NCBI RefSeq assembly: GCF_003143935.1
Contig: NZ_QFRX01000001.1
Span: 4,753,201 to 4,817,200, forward strand
DNA from: Streptomyces sp. Act143
Lineage (GTDB): Bacteria > Actinomycetota > Actinomycetes > Streptomycetales > Streptomycetaceae
DNA: 64,000 nucleotides
Direction of reading: 5' to 3'
Each line of letters starts with the position of its first letter. Within the stretch, counting starts at the first letter, position 1. A program made the translations under genes and the position numbers. The notes beneath the pieces were generated by a model. The model ran no database searches and was not told the origin of the DNA. It was given only the letters and a program-made list of their open reading frames with translations. Shown here piece after piece: positions 15,975 to 23,401 of the stretch.

Positions 15975-16190
15975 TTATGCGGTGACGTTGTCGGGCGCTT
16001 TGTTTCTCCTGCTCCGCCATATGGGCCAGTAATGCGTCATGCACAAGCCCTGTGCGTGTTGAGGACGCGTGCAGCCTGCCTCTGTGCATGGTCCGAGGCG
16101 TCTGCCTCGCGCGTCCATATAGCAACGTCGGCAGAGTCCGCGAGCGATGGCGGATGCGGCGCATCCGTCGGTTGTGCATTCAGGGTTCAT
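15975..16190 (-). CDS. small double zinc-binding protein of the element
   Basis: The 71-residue protein has two similar metal-binding units. The first is CTTDGC followed by ARGLCRRCY, the second CTEAGC followed by AQGLCMTHYW. This Cys-x4-Cys...GLC-x2-Cys/His pattern is common in small actinophage proteins and in the N-termini of phage HNH proteins; no nuclease core is present here. AGAGGGGG lies seven bases before the ATG. A role in DNA binding or transcription control is possible. Confidence 0.78.
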   Translation of the reverse strand: MNPECTTDGCAASAIARGLCRRCYMDARGRRLGPCTEAGCTRPQHAQGLCMTHYWPIWRSRRNKAPDNVTA

Positions 16191-16725
16191 GGCTGCCCCC
16201 TCTGCTGTGTGTGCGCCCAGGCGAGCGGGCAGCCGACCGACCCACAGTCACCCTGCAATGCGGCGGGCCGGTCGGCAGCAGGAACGCCCAGAGCGCCCGT
16301 GAGGGTCGTTCCTGCGTCGGGTGGCGCCCGGTACCGGCAGGCGCCCAGGACGCGCCCAGGGGGCAGCGTGGCGCGTGCTGGGGCCGGACATGAGGAAGGC
16401 CCCGCCCAGGGGGCAAGGGCCTGAGTTCTGCGCCCAGGATTCCGGGCATGCCGGACGCCCATTTATCTTCGGTCGGACGCCCAGGGGGTGTCAATGAATT
16501 GCGGGCATGCGTGACGCCCCTCAATAGTGCACTTGATCATTTGCTTATGTCCAGTGATCCGGGATCTGTGCACAGCGCCCAGCATTACGACCCTGCCTTT
16601 GATCTTGATTGCTTTCTGTCTGCCTTCCTGTCTTGTGCCCTGCCCTGCCCCCTGCCCTGCCTATAGAGGCAGGGGCAGGGTGGCAGGGGCAAAAGGGACA
16701 TTACAAGCCCTGCCGTACGGCGGGG
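16191..16725. other. non-coding stretch with CGCCCAG motifs and A+T-rich segment
   Basis: No convincing gene is present. The left part has many CGCCCAG/CTGGGCG copies. The right part (about 16527-16620) is A+T-rich and could be a DNA-unwinding region next to the iteron array at 16638-16756. Confidence 0.4.
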
Positions 16726-16756
16726 TTACGGCAGGGTTCCGGCAGGGTTGGCAGGG
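16638..16756. repeat. iteron array, candidate replication origin of the element
   Basis: Eleven copies of the heptamer GGCAGGG or its complement CCCTGCC lie within 120 bp. CCCTGCC is at 16638, 16643, 16650, 16655 and 16708; GGCAGGG is at 16668, 16674, 16682, 16730, 16741 and 16750. The array switches orientation around TATAGA at 16662-16667. It overlaps the 3' end of the RepA-like gene and is flanked by an A+T-rich stretch. Such iterons next to a replication gene are typical of origins in plasmids and phage satellites. Confidence 0.65.
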
Positions 16757-18030
16757 TAGTGCTTTCGCGTCTGCCCCTCTTTTCTGACGCTCACCTGGGC
16801 GTGATCGCTAAGCCACTCCAGCGCCCAGTCAATCTCTCCGTTTCCGCCCTTGACGCCTCGCCGTACAGCGCCCTTGCTCGCGCCTGGGTTGGCCTTGACG
16901 AATGCGAGCACCGACTTTCTCAGGCGCTCCGGAGGCTCCGACTCATACCCCTTGTCTTCCGTTGCCCTTGCTGGCCACAGGTTGGCTACCGGCATAGGCT
17001 TGTCCTTGAAATCAATCACTAGGTCTGCAAAGTGCTGCGGAGTCTTCCCCGGTACGGCATTGGCGCGCACCCATCCGGGCCGGTCCTTCTCAACCTTGAG
17101 CCTGCTTTTCCCGATCACGCCTTTACCGATCGGATGGACAGGGTCAAGGAAATAGGACACTCCCGTGAGTGCCGACTTTTTGTGCTGTGATCCGATGGCG
17201 CGGTTTCCGTCGTGCGGCACGTGGTCGAGCACTACAACGGCCCATTGCGCGGCTGCGAAAGCCTTGGTCACTTTCGCGTGCCACGCGGCTACGTCCTCCG
17301 CCTTGATGCCGTCCAATCCCTCAAGGGCCATTGCCTCTGTCATTCCGTCGAATATGGCGAGGCTGCCGCCCAGAGAGATGAGCCGTTGAAACTCGCTTTC
17401 GTCGGCATCCGTGAGCGGCCCGCTTGGGTTGCAGTAGTGGAAGAACTCCGCTAGTTCCTCGCGGCTGACTCCCAGCGCTTTGAGGCGCCGGACAATAGAG
17501 GCTGCGTCATCCTCGAAATCGATATAGGCAACATGTCTGCGTGCCCGGATTTCCTGTACGGCAACCAAACAGGCAAGCCAAGACTTACCCGCTTCCGACT
17601 CGGCATGTACGCCGTTGATCTTTCCACGGTAGAAAACCCCTAGGGGCATGTCACCCGACAGTTTGCCGACGTCGGTTTGTGTCTCTGTCTGTGCGTCCTC
17701 CCATGCTGCGGCAACGTCGACAGGCGCCCAGGACGGACCCTTGCCGTTTTTCTCGGCAATCATTTTCTTGGCTAGCGTCTTGGCTTCCTCCCAATTCGCT
17801 ATCCGTTGCGCCTCGCGTAGTACGGCCTCCCTGCGCCTGTGCGCCTCTATTAGTGCCTCGGTTTCGTCGTCAACGCGTTGAACGCTGAGGTTTGACGAAA
17901 TGACGCTTACTAGGCGCTGCACTTCCTCACTGTGACTTTCTAGCGGTTGCTTATGCGGGTCGAGCAACCAAGCCAGGGCGAGGCGAGCGTCTATCTCTGA
18001 CTGTGGGAGTTCCCGGATTTCCTCACTCAA
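16726..18030 (-). CDS. RepA-like AAA ATPase / replicative helicase
   Basis: The 434-residue protein has an N-terminal helical part and a RecA-like ATPase core (AAA_25/RepA type). A P-loop-like AESEAGKSW lies about residues 144-152, VAYIDFEDD follows as a Walker-type strand, then SLAIFDGMTEAM and VVVLDHVPHDGNRAIGSQHKKSALTG, and a winged-helix-like end (PGASKGAVRRGVKGG). It resembles hexameric RepA helicases of plasmids and phage satellites. The start is TTG 18030, overlapping the upstream stop as TTGA. It probably acts at the iteron array overlapping its own 3' end. Confidence 0.85.
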   Translation of the reverse strand: MSEEIRELPQSEIDARLALAWLLDPHKQPLESHSEEVQRLVSVISSNLSVQRVDDETEALIEAHRRREAVLREAQRIANWEEAKTLAKKMIAEKNGKGPSWAPVDVAAAWEDAQTETQTDVGKLSGDMPLGVFYRGKINGVHAESEAGKSWLACLVAVQEIRARRHVAYIDFEDDAASIVRRLKALGVSREELAEFFHYCNPSGPLTDADESEFQRLISLGGSLAIFDGMTEAMALEGLDGIKAEDVAAWHAKVTKAFAAAQWAVVVLDHVPHDGNRAIGSQHKKSALTGVSYFLDPVHPIGKGVIGKSRLKVEKDRPGWVRANAVPGKTPQHFADLVIDFKDKPMPVANLWPARATEDKGYESEPPERLRKSVLAFVKANPGASKGAVRRGVKGGNGEIDWALEWLSDHAQVSVRKEGQTRKHYPANPAGTLP

Positions 18031-18314
18031 CCGGTACCCCCGCTATTTGGGTCACCGTCTATGACCCTCGAAACGTGGCCGGTGGCTATGGCTGCCCGCA
18101 TAGCATCGGGTGCGTCCGGCAGGACCCCCCGCAATACCGGGCAGCTTTCATCGTGCCCAACCCGGACGTGATACACCCCGGATGAGTCTTGAACGATGTC
18201 AGCAACGCGCGAGTGACAGTGGCTGCATTTATAGTTCTGGGCGAACGTAAGGACCGTTTTAGGTGGTCCTACTGGCGCCGGCCTAGGCTTTCTCTTCTTC
18301 TTTTTCTTGGGCAT
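18027..18314 (-). CDS. small basic zinc-ribbon-like protein of the element
   Basis: The 95-residue protein starts at ATG 18314 with GGAGGGAG upstream. It begins with a very basic stretch (MPKKKKKRKPRP), then carries a Cys/His cluster (YKCSHCHSRVADIV ... HVRVGHDESCP) like a zinc ribbon. It is translationally coupled to the RepA-like gene, so it may help DNA binding during replication. No family is recognised. Confidence 0.75.
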   Translation of the reverse strand: MPKKKKKRKPRPAPVGPPKTVLTFAQNYKCSHCHSRVADIVQDSSGVYHVRVGHDESCPVLRGVLPDAPDAMRAAIATGHVSRVIDGDPNSGGTG

Positions 18315-18437
18315 GGTGGTGCTCCCTCCAGATAGGTAGGTTTGGGTTTTCTCTGGCCTATTCTCTTCAGTTGTTGAGCCCACTCTCTGTTGAGTTGTCA
18401 AGGTTCGTGGCCTGCGGGCCGGATAAGTACTCAGGGG

Positions 18438-18644
18438 TTAGTGAAGCGAGGACAAGAGGGAGCGCAGACGTGCCACCTGGGCGCGGTTGGGAGTTGGGGC
18501 GCTCGCAAATACGGCCCTGATGTGTTCCTCAAGTGACAAGGTCTTGAGTTCGCGCCGTTCCTCGGTCACGTCCGCTCGCGGGTCCTGCCGCTTGCGTCCG
18601 GCAATGCGCGCCCGGATATGGGCTTTCTCGTGTGAGATTGCCAT
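18438..18644 (-). CDS. small helical protein of the element
   Basis: The 68-residue product begins MAISHEKAHIRARIAGRKRQDPRAD and continues with two predicted helices (LEEHIRAVFASAPTPNRAQVARLRSLL). ACGGAG lies eight bases before the ATG. Similar small proteins occur in other Streptomyces elements, as far as I recall; function unknown. A regulatory or recombination-directionality role is possible given its place next to the integrase, but nothing shows it. Confidence 0.65.
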   Translation of the reverse strand: MAISHEKAHIRARIAGRKRQDPRADVTEERRELKTLSLEEHIRAVFASAPTPNRAQVARLRSLLSSLH

Positions 18645-18892
18645 GGGGGATGCTCCGTCCGGCTAGGGAATGAGGACCCGCCCAGCGTGCGCGCTTAACC
18701 GCCGTAGCTGAACGGGTGCCCTGCCGGTATCGCCCAGGGGGCAACCTGGGAATCACAACCTGTCCACCCGTGAGGGCGCTGCAATTCCTTGATTGGCTCG
18801 ACGCTGCGCCCTGGGATTCCTGAGTTGCGTGCAACCTGGGCGGCAACGTTCCGTAGGCCCTGCGCAGCCTGTACGGCCCGCAGACGCACGAA

Positions 18893-18925
18893 AGCGCCCC
18901 CGCCCAGGTATCGGGCGGGGGCGCT
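18893..18925 (-). terminator. terminator of the integrase gene
   Basis: A 13-bp perfect inverted repeat (18893-18905 and 18913-18925) lies 14 bp beyond the integrase stop, with AAA following on the minus-strand side context. Confidence 0.8.
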
Positions 18926-18938
18926 CTGTACCGGACGC

Positions 18939-20534
18939 CTACGCGGCTAGGTCCTGCTCGCCCTGTACGGGCGCCGGACGCCTCACCGTGAACTCAACGG
19001 CGGACGTGTCGAGCAAGGGGCGTACGCGGGCCGCTCCGGGGTGCTTCCTGGGCTTCACCGTGATTCGGCCCAGCGCCTTGAGCACTTCCCGCCTACGGCC
19101 CAGGGACAACCCTTCCCACACGGCGGCAGCATCCTGGGCGCCCAGGAATGGCGCCAACGGGTGTTCGGAGGCTGCGGCCGTGAGTTGCGCCTGAATCTCG
19201 CTTTGTCGCTGGTCGATTTCCGACGTCACCGTTTCCAGCACAGCAAGGGTGATCTTGCCGCGCCCATAGGAAACGCCTGCCTCTTGCTTCCTGCCCTCAA
19301 GTTCCTTGGCCTCCGTGCGCAGGGCGGCAAAGTCGATTTCGGGCGTTGAGGGAATCAGTTGTGCCACGTCCTCGCGGGACAGGTGCTCAATGACCAGGGT
19401 TGTAATGTGCTGGTCGAGCGGAACGGCCAATTGCTTCCCACGGGTGCACGTCCGGCACCTGTACGCAGGCTCACCCTTGTTGTTGGCGCGAACAGTGAGC
19501 GTTGAACCGTCATCGCACACGGCGCACTCATAAATGAGGCTGCCAAGCCACTTGGGCGTGTTGCCGGGCGAGGTTTTCCGGGCGGGGTTGGCGAAAAGCG
19601 TGATGAGCGCCTGCCGCGTGTCCTCCGGAATGATCGCGTCATAGGCGTCACGCTTGACGATTTCACCCCGGTACTCGGCGTGACCGGAAACGCGGGGACT
19701 GGTGAGAATCCCTTGAATGGTTCGGCTACTCCATTTGCTCTGACCAGTCTTGCCCGTCCGCTTGTCGGTACGTCCGTCCGTCTGTGCCTGAGTCGGAACC
19801 TTGCGCTTTTCCAAATCGCGCAACAGTTGAGCCACGGCAACTCCCGAAAGCAATTCCTTTGCCCACAGGCGGATTTCGGCTGCCTCCGCCGGTCGGTGCT
19901 TGCTCATGTCGAGGATGGGGCGATCCTCGTAACGCCGTTCCGCAATGGGCGCCTTGGGATTCACGCACACGGACCGAAAGCGCCCAGTCTCGACGCCCCA
20001 CCCGTACCGGCGCATTCCTCCGCCGAACTCTCCGTTTTTCGCCTGCCTCTTGCGTGCGAGGGTGACCCGCTCACCCTTGTGTGCGGATTCTTCCTGCGCT
20101 GCCACGATGTCTCGCAGGAAATCGGCTCGACCCTTGGCACGGCTGAACGCGTATTCCGAACCGCGCTGCACGCTGAAAAGCCGTACCTTGTGCTTTCGGC
20201 ACAGCTCGATGAACGCCAACCCCTCTGCCGTGTCACGGGTTAGCCGGTCCGCGTGCCAAACCACCACAACGGCAATGAGGTTGGCGACGATGTCACGCAA
20301 CAACCGCTGATAGTCCGGCCGTTCAATGCCCGAATATGCGGAAAATCCACTGTCCGAGTAGCGCCCGGAAATGGGGTGCTCAATCTCGTTGGCGAATTCT
20401 GTGTTTTCCTCGTACTGCGAGGCGACACCCCGCCCTGTCTGCTGTTCATCGAGCGACACGCGGTCATAGCTCACGTTGAGCCGTGCGAGGGCGACGGGTG
20501 CGGGTACGTTTGGCCTGGTCAATGCCGTGGTCAT
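18939..20534 (-). CDS. large serine integrase
   Basis: The 531-residue protein has an N-terminal serine-recombinase catalytic domain with YDRVS (likely nucleophile Ser27), the GxF/DxGFSAYSG loop and ADRLTRD arginine motif. A recombinase domain (about 190-300) follows, then a zinc ribbon (YECAVCDD ... YRCRTCTRG), and a C-terminal coiled-coil part. This is the architecture of phiC31/Bxb1-type integrases, which need only short att sites with a 2-bp overlap; the junctions here fit that exactly. It is encoded right beside attR. No excisionase (RDF) can be identified by sequence. Confidence 0.95.
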   Translation of the reverse strand: MTTALTRPNVPAPVALARLNVSYDRVSLDEQQTGRGVASQYEENTEFANEIEHPISGRYSDSGFSAYSGIERPDYQRLLRDIVANLIAVVVVWHADRLTRDTAEGLAFIELCRKHKVRLFSVQRGSEYAFSRAKGRADFLRDIVAAQEESAHKGERVTLARKRQAKNGEFGGGMRRYGWGVETGRFRSVCVNPKAPIAERRYEDRPILDMSKHRPAEAAEIRLWAKELLSGVAVAQLLRDLEKRKVPTQAQTDGRTDKRTGKTGQSKWSSRTIQGILTSPRVSGHAEYRGEIVKRDAYDAIIPEDTRQALITLFANPARKTSPGNTPKWLGSLIYECAVCDDGSTLTVRANNKGEPAYRCRTCTRGKQLAVPLDQHITTLVIEHLSREDVAQLIPSTPEIDFAALRTEAKELEGRKQEAGVSYGRGKITLAVLETVTSEIDQRQSEIQAQLTAAASEHPLAPFLGAQDAAAVWEGLSLGRRREVLKALGRITVKPRKHPGAARVRPLLDTSAVEFTVRRPAPVQGEQDLAA

Positions 20535-20582
20535 GGGTCCTGGTGACCTCCGTGTGCGGCCCTGTCAAGGGCTAGCGGATTG

Positions 20583-20623
20583 GGCACACAGGTCATGTGT
20601 CGGGAAGACCACCCTGCTCTCCC
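20583..20623. other. attR, right junction of the integrative element
   Basis: Element sequence with the 15-bp arm GGCACACAGGTCATG (20583-20597) and TGTCGGG is followed by the crossover AA (20605-20606) and host sequence GACCACCCTGCTC. Rejoining with attL gives an attP of 15-bp inverted arms, 7-bp spacers and a central AA. It also gives an attB that restores the Walker A codons GGC AAG ACC ACC. Confidence 0.9.
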
Positions 20624-21363
20624 TCGCCGCGGGCCTGACCGCCCCGACCGAGGGCGCCCTCACCGTGCTCGGGACGGCACCCGGCGAGGCGCGGGCCCGC
20701 GTGGGCTTCGTCGCGCAGGACAAGCCGCTCTACCCCCAGCTCACCGTCGCCGAGACGCTCCGCATGGGCGGCGACCTCAACCCCGGCCGCTGGGACGCGC
20801 GCGCCGCCGAGCGGGTCGTGGCCGGCGGCGATCTCGACCCCAAGGCCCGCGTCCGCTCGCTGTCCGGCGGCCAGCGCACCCGGGTCGCGCTCGCCCTGGC
20901 ACTCGGCAAGCGGCCCGAACTGCTGCTCCTGGACGAGCCGATGGCCGACCTCGACCCGCTGGCCCGGCACGAGCTGATGGGCGTGCTGATGTCCCAGGCG
21001 GCCCAGCACGGCACCACGATCGTCATGTCCTCGCACGTCGTGGCCGAACTGGAGGACTCCTGCGACCATCTGCTGCTGATCGGCGGCGGCCGGGTCCGGC
21101 TCGCCGGGGAGATCGACGAGCTGCTGGAGACGCACGCGCGCGTGTCGACCGCCGCCGACACCGACCTCGCCCCGCACACGGTCGTCGAGTCCCGCACCAC
21201 GGGCCGCCGGCTCACCGCCCTGGTCCGCCCGGCCGCCCCGCTCCCCGCCGACTGGCGCCCCGCCGCGCCCTCCCTGGAGGAGCTGGTCCTGTCCTATTTG
21301 CGCAACCCTGAGGCGACGACGGCCACGGCCCCGGCGAAGTCGCGTGCGGAGTCCGTCGGATGA
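20605..21363 (+). pseudogene. ABC ATPase, 3' fragment, interrupted in Walker A
   Basis: From the crossover the frame reads KTTLLSLAAGL and continues through Q-loop FVAQDK, signature LSGGQRTR, Walker B LLLLDEPMADLD and H-loop SSH to the C-terminal end at 21363, overlapping the next ATG. It is the remainder of the ATPase begun at 11385. A frame reaching back into the element (from 20476) exists, but it would lack the N-terminal strands and Walker A glycines. No frameshift or stop is present, so the gene is intact apart from the insertion. Confidence 0.92.
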
Positions 21364-22409
21364 GCGCCCTCACCCCGCCGGCCTCCGCCGCCCCGCACCC
21401 CAACCCGCCCGCTGCCGCCGCCCCGCACCTCACCCGCTGGCTGATCCGCCTGCACCGCCCGGCCCTCCTCGCCTGGACGGCCGTGGTGGCCGCCGTCTCC
21501 GCCGTCCTGCTGTGGCTGCGCGGTCCGCTCGCGGACGCGTCCGCGGCGGCCTGGCGGGCGTACGACGCCTGCCAGACGGCGACCTGCGCGTACGACCAGG
21601 CCGCGATCGTCCACTACCGGGACGTGTACAGCTATACGACCTTCGCCGTCCTGGCCGCGCCCTTCCTGGTCGCCGCCTGGGCGGGCGCCGCCCTCACCGG
21701 CCGCGAGCTGGAGACCGGCACCGCGCGGCTGGCCTGGACGCAGAGCACCTCACCGCTGCGCTGGTTCGCCTCCCGGCTGGCGCTCCCGGCGGCCGTGGTC
21801 ACCGCGGGCACCGGGCTGCTGGTCCTGCTGCACCGCCTGGCGTGGGCGGCGGGCGACGGCAGAATCGGTTCCGCCAAGACCTGGTACGACACCTCCACCT
21901 TCTACGCCAACGGCCCGGTCGTCGTCGCCCTGGCCCTGGCCGGCCTCGTCGGGGGCGCCCTCGCGGGCCTGCTCCGCCGCGGCTCCCTGCCCGCGCTGGC
22001 CGCGGGCCTGGGCTTCACCGGCCTGCTCTGGTACGCCGTCCAGCAGGTCGTGCCCCACCTGTGGACCTCGGCCACCAGCGTGGTGGGCCTGCGGCACTTC
22101 GTGCCGGGCGGCACCGGCATCACCGTCGACGAGGGCATCGTGACGGCCACCGGCGCCCGCGTCTCCGACCTGACCTGCCGCAACGCCGAGACCGACGCAT
22201 GCCTCGCGTTCTACGAGCGGCACGACGCCGTCGGCTGGTACCGCGACTACCACCCGGCGTCCCACTACTGGCCCCTGCAACTGACCGCGACCGCCCTGGT
22301 CCTCGCCCTCACCGCCGTACTGACCCTGCTGGCCTTCCGCCTGCTGCACCGCGCGACCGGCGTCCGCAACCTCCCCGCCCGCACGCCCCGCCAGGAGTCC
22401 CCCGCATGA
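21360..22409 (+). CDS. ABC permease paralogue 1 of the GntR-linked operon
   Basis: The 349-residue membrane protein has about six helices. It contains the motif AAWAGAALTGRELETGTARLAWTQS, shared with the next two genes and typical of ABC permeases regulated by YtrA-type GntR proteins in Streptomyces. A hydrophilic loop with cysteines (TCRNAETDACLAF) precedes YHPASHYWPLQ and the last helix. Its ATG overlaps the ATPase stop. With the ATPase split by the element, the transporter is presumably inactive. Confidence 0.88.
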   Translation: MSALTPPASAAPHPNPPAAAAPHLTRWLIRLHRPALLAWTAVVAAVSAVLLWLRGPLADASAAAWRAYDACQTATCAYDQAAIVHYRDVYSYTTFAVLAAPFLVAAWAGAALTGRELETGTARLAWTQSTSPLRWFASRLALPAAVVTAGTGLLVLLHRLAWAAGDGRIGSAKTWYDTSTFYANGPVVVALALAGLVGGALAGLLRRGSLPALAAGLGFTGLLWYAVQQVVPHLWTSATSVVGLRHFVPGGTGITVDEGIVTATGARVSDLTCRNAETDACLAFYERHDAVGWYRDYHPASHYWPLQLTATALVLALTAVLTLLAFRLLHRATGVRNLPARTPRQESPA

Positions 22410-23401
22410 GCGCGACCACCACCGCCGCCGCCCCGGCGCCCCTGGCGGGAAGACCCGCCGCCACCGGCCGCACGGTCCTGCGGCTGCACCGCAGCGCGCT
22501 GATCGTCTGGCTGATCGTCGTGGCCGCCGCCGCGGGCAGCCTGCTGTGGGCGTACGGTCCCGGCGCGACCGACGCCTGGAACAACTGGCGGCAGCAGTGC
22601 CCCGACGACATCGACGCCTGCATGTGGGACACCACGATCAACGGCTACTACCGGGCCGTACGGCTTCCCGAGATGGCGCTCACCTGGCTGTGCCTCCCCG
22701 TCGCCGCCTGGGCGGGGGCCGCGCTCATCGGCCGGGAGCTGGAGAACGGCACCGCGAAGCTGGCCTGGACGCAGTCCGTCAGCCCGGCCCGCTGGCTGGT
22801 CGCCGAGCTGGCCGTGCCGGCCGCCCTGCTGACCGCGGGCACGACCGTGCTGGTGGTGGTCCACCGGCTGGTCTTCGAGGCGAACCCGTTCCCGGTGTTC
22901 CTGCGCTGGGCGGAGGAGGAGACCTTCGTCGCGAACGGCCCCGTCGCCCTCGCCCTGCCCCTGTGCGCCCTCGCCGTCGGCGCCCTCACCGGCCTGCTGC
23001 TGCGCCGCACCCTGCCCGCGCTCGCCCTCGGCACCGCGGTCACCTGGGCCGTCGTCCACGTCGCCGACCTGGTGACCCCCGACCTGTGGCCGTGGAAGAC
23101 CGCCACCGGGTCCCTCGACTCCGGGTGGCCCAACCAGGGCGACAGCGTCCTGTACGGCGACCAGGGCATGCTCACCTCCACCGGCGCCCGCATCCCCTAC
23201 CCGACCTGCGGGGACAACTTCACGCAGTGCATGGCCGACCACAACGCGGTCGCCTTCTACGCCGACTACCACCCCTCCTCCGCCTTCTGGCCCCTCCAGC
23301 TCATCCAGACCGGCATCCTGCTGGGCGTCGCCGCCATCGCCGTCGGCGCCGCGTTCTGGCTGCTGCGCCGGAAGACCGGGCCGACCGGGGCCGCCGCGTG
23401 A
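22406..23401 (+). CDS. ABC permease paralogue 2 of the GntR-linked operon
   Basis: The 331-residue protein is paralogous to the genes on both sides. The shared block is AAWAGAALIGRELENGTAKL, and YHPSSAFWPLQLIQTG precedes the last helix. The start ATG 22406 overlaps the previous stop (ATGA), and the end overlaps the next GTG. About six membrane segments. Confidence 0.88.
   Translation: MSATTTAAAPAPLAGRPAATGRTVLRLHRSALIVWLIVVAAAAGSLLWAYGPGATDAWNNWRQQCPDDIDACMWDTTINGYYRAVRLPEMALTWLCLPVAAWAGAALIGRELENGTAKLAWTQSVSPARWLVAELAVPAALLTAGTTVLVVVHRLVFEANPFPVFLRWAEEETFVANGPVALALPLCALAVGALTGLLLRRTLPALALGTAVTWAVVHVADLVTPDLWPWKTATGSLDSGWPNQGDSVLYGDQGMLTSTGARIPYPTCGDNFTQCMADHNAVAFYADYHPSSAFWPLQLIQTGILLGVAAIAVGAAFWLLRRKTGPTGAAA

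Larger units (their letters stand above)
11531..20604. mobile_element. 9.1-kb integrative element with serine integrase and lone capsid gene
   Basis: About 9,074 bp separate the two halves of one ABC ATPase gene. The element has visibly lower G+C and different codon use than its flanks. Contents from right to left: large serine integrase, two small proteins, RepA-like helicase with an iteron array, zinc-binding small protein, HK97-fold major capsid protein, divergent XRE/TPR regulator, and a four-gene unknown operon. No relaxase, conjugation ATPase, terminase, portal, protease or tail gene is seen. This content best fits a phage satellite (PICI-like) rather than an AICE or a complete prophage. 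All frames and both att sites look intact, so it is probably not a decayed remnant. Confidence 0.88.

Noticed and set aside
16180..16524. 114-residue minus-strand frame between the zinc protein and the replication gene
   Set aside because: Pro/Arg/Gly-rich, overlaps the zinc protein start and has no motif; more likely non-coding.
18695..18889. 64-residue minus-strand frame after the integrase
   Set aside because: Its start sits directly against the integrase terminator hairpin, leaving no room for a ribosome site or promoter.
11531..20604. Element as an AICE (pSAM2-like conjugative element)
   Set aside because: There is no FtsK/TraB-like translocase or Spd gene, the integrase is of serine type, and a phage capsid gene is present.
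11531..20604. Capsid protein as an encapsulin compartment
   Set aside because: The long N-terminal coiled-coil scaffold region and the integrase/replication context fit a phage capsid; no cargo enzyme is adjacent.
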